Source of the DNA: a virus
IMG/VR virus record: IMGVR_UViG_3300023174_000045
Coordinates: 62,001 to 126,000 of that record
DNA length: 64,000 nucleotides
Reading direction: 5' to 3' (one strand)
The notes under the pieces are model-generated. The model worked only from the letters and a program-made list of their open reading frames with translations. It did not search any database and was not told where the DNA came from. How positions within the stretch are numbered: position 1 is the stretch's first letter; each line of letters opens with the position of its first letter. The position numbers and the translations under genes are program-made. Positions 30,718-39,290 of this stretch are shown one piece after another.

Positions 30718-31641
30718 ATGCAAGAGCTATGGGTAGAAAAATATCGTCCCCGAACAGTGGATGGTTATGTGTTTGTTGATCAAGCACAACGTGAACAAGT
30801 AGACAGTTGGATTCAAGCCAGATCAATTCCGCATTTGTTGTTGAGTGGTGCCGCCGGAACAGGTAAGACCACCTTGGCCAAGATGTTGATCAATGAGCTG
30901 GGCGTGGATGAATATGATGTCATGTACGTGAATGGGTCCAAGGAAGGCCGCAAAATTGAATGGGTCGACAAGCTGATTAGTTTTTGTCAAACCATGCCAT
31001 TTGGTGATTTCAAAGTGGTGCTGATTGACGAAGCTGATTACATGAACAATCATTCGGTGCAACCAGCCTTGCGCAACTTGATGGAAGATTATTCACGAAC
31101 TGTGCGATTCATAATGACTTGTAACTACCCGCACAAGATCATTGCACCATTGCACAGTAGATTGCAAGGTTTTCATATTACCAAAACAGATCACACTGAA
31201 TTCACAGCCCGGGCAGCCACGGTGTTGGTCACAGAAAATATACAATTTGATCTGGATGTGTTAGATACCTATGTCAAAGCCACCTATCCCGACTTGAGAA
31301 AATGTTTGAATTTGTTGCAACAAAACAGCACCAATGGCACGTTGATTGCTCCTGGTGCCACAGACAAAAGCGCAGGTGACTGGAAGCTGGACTGTGTGGA
31401 TTTGTTCAAACGTGGTCAAACTAGACAGGCTCGAGCACTGATTTGTCAAAGCAGTGCGCCGGAGGAATCTGAAGACGTATTTCGTTGGATGTATGATAAT
31501 TTAGAACTGTGGGGTAAAACTCCCGAACGCCAAGATCAAGCAATCATGATCATACGGCAAGGCCTAGTAAATCACAACTCGGTTGCTGACGCAGAGATCA
31601 ACTTGAGTGCAACCATTGTGGAATTGTGTAACATCGAATGA
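30718..31641 (+). CDS. 44: sliding-clamp loader large subunit (T4 gp44-like)
   Basis: A 307-residue AAA+ ATPase. It starts LWVEKYRPRTVDGYV, the typical clamp-loader opening (W-x-x-K-Y-R-P), with Walker A GAAGTGKT (44-51), Walker B VVLIDEADYM, and a sensor/Arg-finger region HSRLQGF. It would form the ring (four copies with gp62 in T4) that opens the gp45 clamp and places it on primed DNA for gp43. No gp62 is obvious next to it. AAGGTAACAA precedes the ATG. Confidence 0.92.
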   Translation: MQELWVEKYRPRTVDGYVFVDQAQREQVDSWIQARSIPHLLLSGAAGTGKTTLAKMLINELGVDEYDVMYVNGSKEGRKIEWVDKLISFCQTMPFGDFKVVLIDEADYMNNHSVQPALRNLMEDYSRTVRFIMTCNYPHKIIAPLHSRLQGFHITKTDHTEFTARAATVLVTENIQFDLDVLDTYVKATYPDLRKCLNLLQQNSTNGTLIAPGATDKSAGDWKLDCVDLFKRGQTRQARALICQSSAPEESEDVFRWMYDNLELWGKTPERQDQAIMIIRQGLVNHNSVADAEINLSATIVELCNIE

Positions 31642-31919
31642 GATATTTACTTTTAACTTACTACAAAAAGCCTGATGGCAAAATTGACGAAGTCATGGCC
31701 GTGGCCAAGAACTTGAAAATGCGTGATCATCAAACTTGCAATGTGATTTTGGACTTTAAGAAATTACAAGTGATCAAAGCCAACATGTCAGGCACAGACG
31801 TACTAAAAGATTTTGACCGAATTGCGGGTTATTATCATCAACACTATGCTTCTACCATTGAACGTTTGTTCAAAGAAAATGGCTACGAAGTTGAAGTAAA
31901 TCCCGAAGTTCAGGGATAA
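31638..31919 (+). CDS. conserved phage protein downstream of gp44
   Basis: A 93-residue protein (YLLLTYYKKPDGKIDEVMAV; NVILDFKKLQVIK; IERLFKENGYEVE). Proteins of this pattern follow gp44 in many T4-like marine phages; function not established. It lies where gp62 sits in T4 but is half its size and does not look like it. Coupled by ATGA; its end overlaps the convergent radical SAM gene by 10 bases. Confidence 0.7.
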   Translation: MRYLLLTYYKKPDGKIDEVMAVAKNLKMRDHQTCNVILDFKKLQVIKANMSGTDVLKDFDRIAGYYHQHYASTIERLFKENGYEVEVNPEVQG

Positions 31920-33904
31920 GTTAATTTTCTAAAGAAATCAACCAACTGCTCAATACTTTGTTGATTTTGTTCGGTATGATTTGAAAAGAATCCTTTTCTT
32001 GGTTTCAAGAAAAAAGCAATAGCAGGGTTTTCAAAATAAAATTTAAACACACTGTCAGCATGATACAATCCTGCTGACTTTGTCTTGACTGCGTCATTGA
32101 TCACAAAGCCCTGTTGATACAAGTCACTGTGTCGCACACGCACGTCTCCAAACACAATTTCATTTATTACCACAGTTTTGTCTCGAACAATCACGCCATT
32201 TTCCACAACAGTGTCATGCTGTGTTTTATTCTTCAAGTGAATTGACAGCATGTTGCGCTTTTTCAAGCCCGGTACTGTGATTTTTATAACTTGATTGTTT
32301 TCAACCACAACAGATTGTGCAACAATTTGTGAATTTATCATGATGTCAATTTCAGGCCAGTCGGTGCTACAAGTACCAGTTAATGAAATAGATATTGTCA
32401 TCGGCTCAGGATCAACTGGCAGTTGATAATTTTTTGACACAGTGTTGAACATGTCATTTTGCCATTCAACACTGTCACGGTTTTGCGGTGAAACAGATTT
32501 CAACGAAATCAGCAAACTAGACAATTCATACAGCACATTGTTTGCCGGCCATTTCAAACTTTCAATAACCTGCTGTGCCATGATACGTCTTCTGATACTT
32601 TCCACATAATCAACTGTGGTCACAAGGCTGGTCCATTGAGTGGCATTGTCTTGTTCTATTTTCCATATTTTGTTTTTTTCTTTGGCCAACGGCGTGTTGG
32701 GAAGAATTTGAAATCCACCGCCCAGGATCAATCCCACCAGGGTGCCATCAGCCACGTACTTGATGTATCGTTTGAACATGTCCAAGGTGTCCACAAAGTC
32801 CTGTTCAGTTTCTGTGGGATAGCCAATGATGATGTAAAAACTGCAAGTTATACCATGTTGACTGAATTGTTCCATTTCCAAGTCAAGGTCGTGGTTGGTA
32901 AAGCCTTTTTTCATGTGAGCTCTCACTGCATCACTGCCGGTTTCCACTCCAATGGTGAGATTGTGTGCGCCACTGGCCTTGATCAGTTGATAGTAATTTT
33001 TAGGCAGTCCTTGTTGTTTTCTAGATATCCATTGGCCGCCCCAGGTAAAGTCAGCGCCAGTGGCCTGTTTGTAATCAGCTAGAGTCTGCATCATGATCAT
33101 GAGTTCTTTGACATTGCCATTGATCAAACTGTCAGTGAAAAAGTAATTCTTTATGCCAGTCTGAGCATGCATGTCAATGATGTCTTGTGCAATCTTTGCC
33201 CCTGATCGAGACTTGAATTTTGGCCAAAAATGTGCAACGTCACAGAACGAACAACTTCTTACACAGCCGCGACTGCCTGTGATTTGCACAGTGATGCCAT
33301 CATAAAAATTGTCATAATCTTTCAATCTGTGATAATCGCTGTAGTCAGGTGGACCCAATGCGTCCAAGTCTTGAATTTGCTCCCCAGCACAATTAATGCC
33401 CGGGTAGGACATGTTTCCAGATAGTAAATTTTCCAAGGCCAATTCGCCTTCGCCGTAGATGGCCACATCAGCAAGGTGTTTGACTTGTTCAAAGAATTTT
33501 TCAGTTACACCATGGCCGCCCAACAGTATTCGGGATTCTGGCAATTTCTTTTTGACCACATATGGCAACAAATCACGACAAAATTTCCTACTGTCTTTGG
33601 TAAAAACACTTATGCCATACCATCGACTGTTGGTGTTGACCAAATCTCTGGACAGGTATTCCAGCACATTGTTGTACACTGCTTGGTCTTGTTGGGACAA
33701 TACCACAGCATCTTCCAACCAGTAGTTGATCAGTCTAGACATCAATTCAGCATCGTTGATGGCCAATTTGGTTTCTAAATTGTATTCTTTGGTAGTGACC
33801 CGATATCCTTGACTTTGCAAATGCCCTTTGAGCACCGCTGGCGCTGCCGGCGGCAGGTTGGTGGGAATGTAGGGTATGGAAACTACACAGAGATCAAAGG
33901 TCAT
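31910..33904 (-). CDS. B12-binding-type radical SAM protein
   Basis: A 664-residue protein. Residues 1-190 look like a cobalamin-binding-type Rossmann domain (an IPYIPTNLPPAAPAVLKGHL opening, then LLGGHGVTEKF and VAIYGEGE), but no D-x-H-x-x-G is seen. Residues 205-430 are a radical SAM barrel with C214-x3-C218-x2-C221 (GCVRSCSFC) binding a 4Fe-4S cluster, and the usual TIGVETGS (RiPP/methylthiolase-like) strand. Residues 470-664 form an unrecognised beta-rich domain. Such enzymes use S-adenosylmethionine to start radical chemistry; the substrate is unknown. The gene stands alone on the - strand between + strand replication genes, so it is likely an acquired cassette. Confidence 0.82.
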   Translation of the reverse strand: MTFDLCVVSIPYIPTNLPPAAPAVLKGHLQSQGYRVTTKEYNLETKLAINDAELMSRLINYWLEDAVVLSQQDQAVYNNVLEYLSRDLVNTNSRWYGISVFTKDSRKFCRDLLPYVVKKKLPESRILLGGHGVTEKFFEQVKHLADVAIYGEGELALENLLSGNMSYPGINCAGEQIQDLDALGPPDYSDYHRLKDYDNFYDGITVQITGSRGCVRSCSFCDVAHFWPKFKSRSGAKIAQDIIDMHAQTGIKNYFFTDSLINGNVKELMIMMQTLADYKQATGADFTWGGQWISRKQQGLPKNYYQLIKASGAHNLTIGVETGSDAVRAHMKKGFTNHDLDLEMEQFSQHGITCSFYIIIGYPTETEQDFVDTLDMFKRYIKYVADGTLVGLILGGGFQILPNTPLAKEKNKIWKIEQDNATQWTSLVTTVDYVESIRRRIMAQQVIESLKWPANNVLYELSSLLISLKSVSPQNRDSVEWQNDMFNTVSKNYQLPVDPEPMTISISLTGTCSTDWPEIDIMINSQIVAQSVVVENNQVIKITVPGLKKRNMLSIHLKNKTQHDTVVENGVIVRDKTVVINEIVFGDVRVRHSDLYQQGFVINDAVKTKSAGLYHADSVFKFYFENPAIAFFLKPRKGFFSNHTEQNQQSIEQLVDFFRKLTYP

Positions 33905-33974
33905 ATTTTTGGTGGGAATAAATTATGTATCCTGAACTGGATTATACATTAGTATTTACAGAACCACAACCACA

Positions 33975-34003
33975 TTGACAAACAAACAACGATGTGTTAT
34001 AAT
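33975..34003 (+). promoter_or_regulatory. sigma70-type promoter
   Basis: TTGACA (33975-33980), 17-base spacer, TATAAT (33998-34003). It serves the HAD gene at 34027, whose start is preceded by AAGGATG. Confidence 0.85.
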
Positions 34004-34026
34004 TCAACATCAATAACAAGGATGAT

Positions 34027-34620
34027 ATGAAAAAGAATTTAATTTTGGTCGACGCTGATGGCGTGTTACTGGATTGGGAATACGCATTTTCAATCTGGAT
34101 GGAAGAACACGGATTTGTCAAGCGCGAAGGTCACCAATTTGAATACGACATTGGCACACGCTATGGCATTGACTGGGATCAAGGCAAGAAATTAATCACC
34201 ATGTTCAATGAATCGGCCGCAATTGGTTTCTTGCCCCCACTGCGTGATGCCATGTACTATGTAAAGCGACTGCACGAAGAACATGGCTATGTGTTTCACT
34301 GCATCACCAGTTTGAGCACAGACGTCAATGCTGGTCGTCTGCGTGAAATGAATTTGCGCAAACTGTTTGGCAAAACTGCGTTCGAAGGAGTGACTTGTTT
34401 GGCCACCGGTGCCAACAAAGACTCAGCCTTGGAACCCTATGCAGGATCAGGCCTGTGGTGGGTGGAAGACAAACCCGAAAATGCTGACCTAGGCCACCGC
34501 CTGGGTTTGCGGAGCATATTAATGGAACACGGGCACAACATGCATCATGAGTGCCCGTACCCGGTGGTTAAAAATTGGCGAGAAATTTACGCAATCATAA
34601 CTGGTTACCTTACAGAATAA
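34027..34620 (+). CDS. HAD-superfamily phosphatase (5'-nucleotidase-like)
   Basis: A 197-residue HAD hydrolase. Motif I is D9-A-D11 (LILVDADGVLLDW), motif II a Ser/Thr after HCITSL, and motif IV EDKPENADLG with the acidic residues for Mg2+. A cap domain lies between residues 15 and 90. Phage members of this family remove 5'-phosphates from deoxynucleotides or act on other small phosphate esters; the substrate is not known. The last residues NWREIYAIIT are found again 700 bases further on (35327), after an inserted gene. Confidence 0.8.
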   Translation: MKKNLILVDADGVLLDWEYAFSIWMEEHGFVKREGHQFEYDIGTRYGIDWDQGKKLITMFNESAAIGFLPPLRDAMYYVKRLHEEHGYVFHCITSLSTDVNAGRLREMNLRKLFGKTAFEGVTCLATGANKDSALEPYAGSGLWWVEDKPENADLGHRLGLRSILMEHGHNMHHECPYPVVKNWREIYAIITGYLTE

Positions 34621-34626
34621 ACACTG

Positions 34627-35286
34627 CTATATAGGTTTAGACAAAAATTCGTAGATGTCGGTGTCATTGCAGTGATTGGCATAAGTGCGATGACTGGCAA
34701 GCATAATTTCTTTAAAGTTTAGTTCAATGTACTCAACTACTTCGTTGTAATTGAGCAATATTTTTTCTTTATTACCGTACACCAATAGATGATTTGTACT
34801 TGCATTTTCCACATGTTGTAAAATATCTTCGTAAAATACTACATAATCACTAGGAAATAATTGACTGCTGTAGTGTCGATGCCAGGCACAATACTGATTG
34901 CATAATAATTTTAAATTATACCATTGATCAAATACAAAAGGATCTAACTGTAGATCAGTTGTTAGTCTACCGTTGTAATGATATACGATATGGTTATCTA
35001 CATCGGTTTTTTTGTGATACACTTTAAATTGATTGACAAATAAATTAGATAATATGGTCTGCACCGGATCTTTCCGTAAACTATATACTCGACAAAATGG
35101 CAAAAGGTCACTTGGCTTGTGCAACCAGTGTGTATGTTGTATTGGGTATAAAGGTAATAACTCATCGGGAGTTTTTACAAATTTAGTCTCAAAAGAATTT
35201 AAATGAATACCAATACGTTGCGCCAGCATTGTCGATGCAGAGCGTCCGTGACTTAGTACAATAAATCTTCTATTGATATCAAACAT
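34627..35286 (-). CDS. sulfotransferase-like protein
   Basis: A 219-residue protein (or 231 if it starts at 35322). Close to its start, RFIVLSHGRSASTMLAQRI fits the PAPS 5'-phosphosulfate loop of sulfotransferases ([VI]-x-x-x-x-R-S-[GA]-[ST]-T-x-L), and CRVYSLRKDPVQTILSNLF fits the 3'-phosphate site (R-x-P-x-x-x-x-S). It would transfer sulfate from PAPS to an unknown acceptor, possibly a surface sugar. The gene is clearly richer in A+T than its neighbours, opposite in strand, and flanked by two copies of the end of the HAD gene, which marks it as an insertion. A 14-bp inverted repeat covers the start codon. Confidence 0.65.
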   Translation of the reverse strand: MFDINRRFIVLSHGRSASTMLAQRIGIHLNSFETKFVKTPDELLPLYPIQHTHWLHKPSDLLPFCRVYSLRKDPVQTILSNLFVNQFKVYHKKTDVDNHIVYHYNGRLTTDLQLDPFVFDQWYNLKLLCNQYCAWHRHYSSQLFPSDYVVFYEDILQHVENASTNHLLVYGNKEKILLNYNEVVEYIELNFKEIMLASHRTYANHCNDTDIYEFLSKPI

Positions 35287-35313
35287 TGTGGTACTTAGCG
35301 TACCACAATGTTT
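35281..35313. repeat. 14-bp perfect inverted repeat over the sulfotransferase start
   Basis: AAACATTGTGGTAC (35281-35294) and GTACCACAATGTTT (35300-35313) around TTAGC, followed on the + strand by a further T. It contains the ATG of the sulfotransferase gene on the - strand. It could be a + strand terminator, a translation-blocking hairpin, or a trace of the insertion. Confidence 0.75.
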
Positions 35314-35326
35314 TAATTGCATTACA

Positions 35327-35362
35327 AATTGGCGGGAAATCTACGCAATAATCACCTCCTAA
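35327..35362 (+). pseudogene. duplicated C-terminal end of the HAD phosphatase gene
   Basis: Read in frame this encodes NWREIYAIITS and a stop. The HAD gene itself ends NWREIYAIITGYLTE at 34571-34620. The two DNA copies (AAATTGGCGRGAAATYTACGCAAT) are nearly identical and enclose the sulfotransferase gene. I interpret it as the leftover of the original gene end, split when the sulfotransferase cassette entered with a replacement end. Confidence 0.75.
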
Positions 35363-36180
35363 ACCGCGTAGAGTTTCAACACTGACCCAATAATGCTGTG
35401 GCGTTGCACGTCACGAGTTTGCATTTCGCACACAGCAATTCCTGCGACTGCGGTTTGTTGCAGTTTCGCACATAGATCGTACAGGCCATTGCTGTCCTGG
35501 GCACGATCTGCTTGTTCCACATCTCCTGTGATCACAATCTTAGAGTTCTGTCCAATGCGAGTCATCAGCATTTTTACCTGTGCTGGTGTTGCATTCTGCA
35601 TTTCGTCTGCGATGATCCACGAATTTTTGAAGGTCCGGCCTCTCATGTATGCCAGAGGAGATATTTCCAGAATCTGATCTTCAATCATGGCCAAGATATC
35701 CTGTGGCCTATAGTATTCACGCATGACGTCCAAAAGCGGACGAGTCCAAGGTTCCATTTTGGCAACTAAATTGCCGGGAAGAAAGCCATGACTCTCTCCC
35801 TCTACACCCACTGCGGGTCTTGTCAGCACTATTCGATCGCATACTCCTTCTCTTAAATTCTTAACAGCAGCCAGCATCGCCAGGTACGTTTTACCTGTTC
35901 CAGCGGGTCCTGCTGTGACGACAATGTGTTGATCCGGATCTTGCAAAGCCATGACCAAGCGTTCTTGATTTCGTGTGCGAGGGATCAAGTCAATGCGACG
36001 AGGCTGTGCTCGCGGCGCTGAGTTAAAGGCTATGGTGTTTGCTATTTCCAGGTTCATACGTTTTTGTGCTTTTTGTGCTCTTTGTCTACTCAAGTGTGAT
36101 TCTCCTAAGCCCTGTAGGGCCAGGTATTTACGGTGGTAGATTTGACAATAACGGAGTGGTATTTTCAAATACTTGGTCAC
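35359..36180 (-). CDS. phoH: PhoH-like P-loop ATPase
   Basis: A 273-residue PhoH-family protein, common in marine phages. Walker A is GPAGTGKT (91-98), Walker B SWIIADEMQN, and the closing VITGDVEQADR fits sensor I. The 85 residues before the P-loop are basic. PhoH proteins are linked to phosphate stress and RNA metabolism in bacteria; the role in phages is not settled. It lies on the - strand, and its 3' end abuts the leftover HAD fragment. Confidence 0.9.
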   Translation of the reverse strand: MTKYLKIPLRYCQIYHRKYLALQGLGESHLSRQRAQKAQKRMNLEIANTIAFNSAPRAQPRRIDLIPRTRNQERLVMALQDPDQHIVVTAGPAGTGKTYLAMLAAVKNLREGVCDRIVLTRPAVGVEGESHGFLPGNLVAKMEPWTRPLLDVMREYYRPQDILAMIEDQILEISPLAYMRGRTFKNSWIIADEMQNATPAQVKMLMTRIGQNSKIVITGDVEQADRAQDSNGLYDLCAKLQQTAVAGIAVCEMQTRDVQRHSIIGSVLKLYAV

Positions 36181-36247
36181 TAAATACTGACCAGGCTAGA
36201 TAAAAGTACCATGACTCAAGTCTGTTGTGTGTGCTCAACAACTTTGG

Positions 36248-36253
36248 TAAATA
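36248..36253 (+). promoter_or_regulatory. late promoter-like element, 7 bases before start
   Basis: TAAATA then 7 bases then the ATG at 36261; no Shine-Dalgarno. A second TAAATA lies at 36181-36186. Confidence 0.6.
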
Positions 36254-36260
36254 ATGCATT

Positions 36261-36872
36261 ATGCAAACCAAGAACATACACGGCACCAACGACAAAGAAC
36301 TGTTCAAAAATCACGAAGATTATTGGCAGGTCTCTGACAACATTCGTGACATTTACATGAGCGATGGCAGCTTGACCACGCTGTTGGACTTTGAGCGTGT
36401 GCTGGACGAAATGGACGTCTACGCATTTAAAAACTGGGAAATCGGCGAACTAGTTGCCGGTCCAGACATTGGCAAATACACAGTGGGCGTGACATTCATG
36501 TGGCCGGAAAAAATGATGCCTGACCCACGTGGCGGCAAACGTCTTCTGCCATTTGATTGCAAAATCACATACAAAAAACAAAAGATCAAAATCCCCATCA
36601 AAATTGATGATCCCAGTGATTACATTCCTGGCACCAAAAAAGCCAAGATTGTTGAGAAACCTGTGTGGCTGGTTGAAATTGTCATGCCCAAGCGACTCAT
36701 GAGTGAGATCCGCACAGGTGCAGTAGAAATGGAAGATCAGGACATTGACCTGAGTGAACTAGATGCAGCCTACGAGCAGGATCTAGACAAAGAAGACACA
36801 CAAAGTGATGCAAAGGCACAAGATGCACAACAAAACCTCGAACAAGACCTCCAGCCCGTTCCCGCTGCTTGA
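36261..36872 (+). CDS. conserved late phage protein
   Basis: A 203-residue protein with a mixed alpha/beta body (DLERVLDEMDVYAFKNWEIGE; TVGVTFMWPEKMMPDPRG) and an acidic, disordered tail rich in Asp, Gln and Ala. I recognise the GELVxGPxIxxYTVxxTFMWPxxxMPDPRGG pattern from T4-like marine phages, always beside the next gene; it is probably structural or assembly-related, but no function is established. Confidence 0.7.
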   Translation: MQTKNIHGTNDKELFKNHEDYWQVSDNIRDIYMSDGSLTTLLDFERVLDEMDVYAFKNWEIGELVAGPDIGKYTVGVTFMWPEKMMPDPRGGKRLLPFDCKITYKKQKIKIPIKIDDPSDYIPGTKKAKIVEKPVWLVEIVMPKRLMSEIRTGAVEMEDQDIDLSELDAAYEQDLDKEDTQSDAKAQDAQQNLEQDLQPVPAA

Positions 36873-36900
36873 AGGGCTACAGTATCGTGACCTAGAAGGC

Positions 36901-37392
36901 ATGATGAAACCCACCATTCACGTGGATGAATTTAGTGGTAAAATGGGCGATGACGAAGACATCATTGTGCTGAGCTTTTTTGTGCGTGACAAACAAGCAG
37001 CCAAAGATCTAGTGGCCTGGTTTGAAAAAGGCTATGACTTTGTGTTGGATGCTGACCGCAGCCCAGGTGAGATCAAACCCAGTCGTTATTTAGTGTATGT
37101 GGAAATGCGTCGTCGCAGTGCCGCACCACAGTATGTGGCAGAACTGATTGATGACTTGGAAACACTCACAGAACATGAGAGTGAAGACTGGACCATGCGC
37201 TATGATGGCCGAACTCAGCCTTTCTCAGAAGAAGCATTTGCTCAAACTGTGCCGTTGACTCCTGATGACTATCGTCGAACGCACGAAACAGATTTGAATG
37301 AATGGCGCACAGCCGCTGGTTTGCCTATTAAAAAGATTCATGAAACCAAATCAGACATACGTGAATTACAATCAGCCGCTGGGCTTATCTAA
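36901..37392 (+). CDS. conserved late phage protein
   Basis: A 163-residue protein beginning MMKPTIHVDEFSGKMG, the start seen in relatives; ATGs at 36805 and 36823 would give a longer form that overlaps the gene before. Segments VLSFFVRDKQAAKDLVAWFEKG and PSRYLVYVEMRRR look like a compact alpha/beta domain. Neighbour of the 36261 gene in T4-like marine phages. Function unknown. Confidence 0.65.
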   Translation: MMKPTIHVDEFSGKMGDDEDIIVLSFFVRDKQAAKDLVAWFEKGYDFVLDADRSPGEIKPSRYLVYVEMRRRSAAPQYVAELIDDLETLTEHESEDWTMRYDGRTQPFSEEAFAQTVPLTPDDYRRTHETDLNEWRTAAGLPIKKIHETKSDIRELQSAAGLI

Positions 37393-37834
37393 GTCAATCA
37401 AACGCATCTTGATCATGGGCCTGCCAGGCTCAGGTAAAACAACACTGGCACAAGAACTAAAAAAACAACTGCAACAAGCTGGCCGAACAGTTGAATGGTT
37501 GAATGCCGATGAAGTTAGAACAACTTACAATGACTGGGATTTCAGTGAATCTGGCCGTATTCGCCAAAGTCGGCGCATGCGAGAACTAGCAGATAAGTTT
37601 GCAACTGACTATGTCATAGCTGATTTTGTGGCACCTTTAACGGAAATGCGTGAAAATTTTGATGCTGATTGTACCATCTGGGTTGATACCATAGAACAAG
37701 GACGCTTTGCTGATACCAACGCCATGTTTCAAGCACCAGATCACTGTGATTTTCGTGTTACAGAACAGGATTGTGAAACGTGGGCTGATGCTATTAAAAA
37801 ATACCTAATCACTGCACACCACGTCAATAGCTAA
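37340..37834 (+). CDS. APS-kinase-like P-loop kinase
   Basis: A 164-residue P-loop kinase of the adenylylsulfate kinase (CysC) type: Walker A GLPGSGKT (27-34), then LNADEVR and NDWDFSESGRIRQSRRMREL, which follows the DGDxxR...F-S-x-x-x-R-x-x-N-x-R-R segment of CysC, and a final CTIWVDT strand. If true to type it makes PAPS from APS and ATP, the donor used by sulfotransferases such as the one at 34627. It overlaps the gene before by 53 bases; an ATG at 37415 would cut off the first strand, so 37340 is preferred. Confidence 0.7.
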   Translation: MKPNQTYVNYNQPLGLSKSIKRILIMGLPGSGKTTLAQELKKQLQQAGRTVEWLNADEVRTTYNDWDFSESGRIRQSRRMRELADKFATDYVIADFVAPLTEMRENFDADCTIWVDTIEQGRFADTNAMFQAPDHCDFRVTEQDCETWADAIKKYLITAHHVNS

Positions 37835-37837
37835 ATA
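37832..37837 (+). promoter_or_regulatory. late promoter-like element, 5 bases before start
   Basis: CTAAATATCAGTATG: TAAATA overlaps the stop codon of the kinase gene and lies 5 bases before the ATG at 37843. No Shine-Dalgarno. Confidence 0.55.
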
Positions 37838-37842
37838 TCAGT

Positions 37843-38289
37843 ATGTGGATCTTGCACTTCTTACCTGAATCTTTAATCTTGTTTGTGACTACTTCGTTGT
37901 TGCTGGCTGGCATAGCCACCACCACAGTTTCTTTTTTACCGGCGTTGGCCCAATATCGAATTCCCACACAAGTCCTGGGCATCGCACTGTTGGTTGCAGG
38001 TGTGTACTTTCGAGGCGGATACAGCATTGAAATGGAATGGCGTGAGCGTGTGGCTGAAGTAGAAGCCCGAGTTGCGGCTGCTGAAGCAAAGAGTAAAGAA
38101 ACCAACACAAAGATTGTCACAAAGGTAGTGACAAAAACACAAGTAGTCAAGACTCGTGGTGAGACCATTACCAAGTACATTGACCGAGAAATTGTCCGAT
38201 ATGACACAAAGTTTGCACCCGGCGGACAGTGCGAAATTCCCCGAGAATTTATCAAAGCCATCAACGATGCAGCAGAGGTACCCAAATGA
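37843..38289 (+). CDS. i-spanin-like (Rz-type) membrane protein
   Basis: A 148-residue protein with two hydrophobic segments (about 5-32 and 44-58), then a long charged helix (ERVAEVEARVAAAEAKSKE) and a C-terminal GQCEIPREFIKAINDAAE, a tail typical of inner-membrane spanins (C-x-[IV]-P-x-x-[FW]-x-x-x-x-N). Together with the lipoprotein at 39290 it may fuse the two membranes after endolysin action. The gene between the two interrupts the usual pair. Confidence 0.65.
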   Translation: MWILHFLPESLILFVTTSLLLAGIATTTVSFLPALAQYRIPTQVLGIALLVAGVYFRGGYSIEMEWRERVAEVEARVAAAEAKSKETNTKIVTKVVTKTQVVKTRGETITKYIDREIVRYDTKFAPGGQCEIPREFIKAINDAAEVPK

Positions 38290-39290
38290 AAATAAACGAC
38301 ATTATCACAGAAAACTACAACGGCGAGTATGATGACGAAGCCGGCATGGTACAAGGCAACTTGTACACCATTGCCAAGGCAGCACAAGGCTTGCTGGACA
38401 CCATTGATGATCATGACAACTTGCCTGAGTGGGTGCAAGAAAAGATTGCCAAAGTAGAAGGCATGATGGTCACTGCATGGAATTACTTGCAGAGTCAAGA
38501 AGCACAGGGCATTGATCCCAAAATGTTTGAAGCTGCCAATGCCGCACAACAGGCTGCCATTGCCATCAACATGAAGAAGCATCACAAGAAGCCCAAGCAT
38601 GTAGACGAAAGTTCGGAGTTAGCAGAAGAGTTTGATCTCATTGAATCAATCATTGAACGCCTGGCCAAACACAATGGCGTTGATGCTGAAGTAATCTGGG
38701 CGGATTTAGAAACACTCACAGAAGATGAACTGTATGCTTTTGCTGTGACATCAGAGCCCATTATGGAATCACAAGACATGGCGGAAGGCTCACTAAACGA
38801 ACTCAGTAAAGATACTTTAAAATCTTATGCTAAAAAAGCAGTTCCTGATATGCAAACAAGTCAAAAAAGGTCAGAAATTGAGGCAGGAAAAGCAGCATCA
38901 ACAAAGGACGACAAAACTGCTAAAACGCATTACGATGCTGCAAAACAAGCCAGAGACAGAACAGAAAAAAGAATGGCCGGAATAAGTGGTGCTATTAAAA
39001 GAGTTACCAATCAAGGTATGGCGGAAGATTGGCAAAAGGCCAACAAGCGTGACAAAACAGATGGCATGAGCCGCAAAGCAGTCAACACCTATCGCAGAGA
39101 ACATCCTGGCAGCAAATTGCAAACTGCTGTGACCACCAAGCCCAGCAAGTTAAAGAAGGGCTCAAAGGCGTCAAAGCGTAGAAAAAGTTATTGCAGTCGC
39201 AGTCGTGGACAGATGAAAATGCACAGCATCAGTTGCGCTAAAACTCCTGACAAAGCCATATGCAAAGCACGACGTCGTTGGAACTGCTGA
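38286..39290 (+). CDS. putative internal head protein with leader and DUF6321-like tail
   Basis: A 334-residue protein. It starts MKINDIITE, a leader like the N-terminus of T4 internal protein III (M-K-x-x-x-x-[FI]-[IL]-x-E), ending in I-T-E. The body has several short modules: residues 10-110 helical; a VDESSELAEEF linker; about 170-245 a LNELSKDTLKSYAKKA module found in many proteins of marine phages; and 250-334 a basic tail (EDWQKANKRDKTDG, TTKPSKLKKGSKASKRRK, CKARRRWNC) that resembles DUF6321. Modules are joined by [LIV]-x-E linkers. I infer that it is packed into the head and cut there. Confidence 0.65.
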   Translation: MKINDIITENYNGEYDDEAGMVQGNLYTIAKAAQGLLDTIDDHDNLPEWVQEKIAKVEGMMVTAWNYLQSQEAQGIDPKMFEAANAAQQAAIAINMKKHHKKPKHVDESSELAEEFDLIESIIERLAKHNGVDAEVIWADLETLTEDELYAFAVTSEPIMESQDMAEGSLNELSKDTLKSYAKKAVPDMQTSQKRSEIEAGKAASTKDDKTAKTHYDAAKQARDRTEKRMAGISGAIKRVTNQGMAEDWQKANKRDKTDGMSRKAVNTYRREHPGSKLQTAVTTKPSKLKKGSKASKRRKSYCSRSRGQMKMHSISCAKTPDKAICKARRRWNC

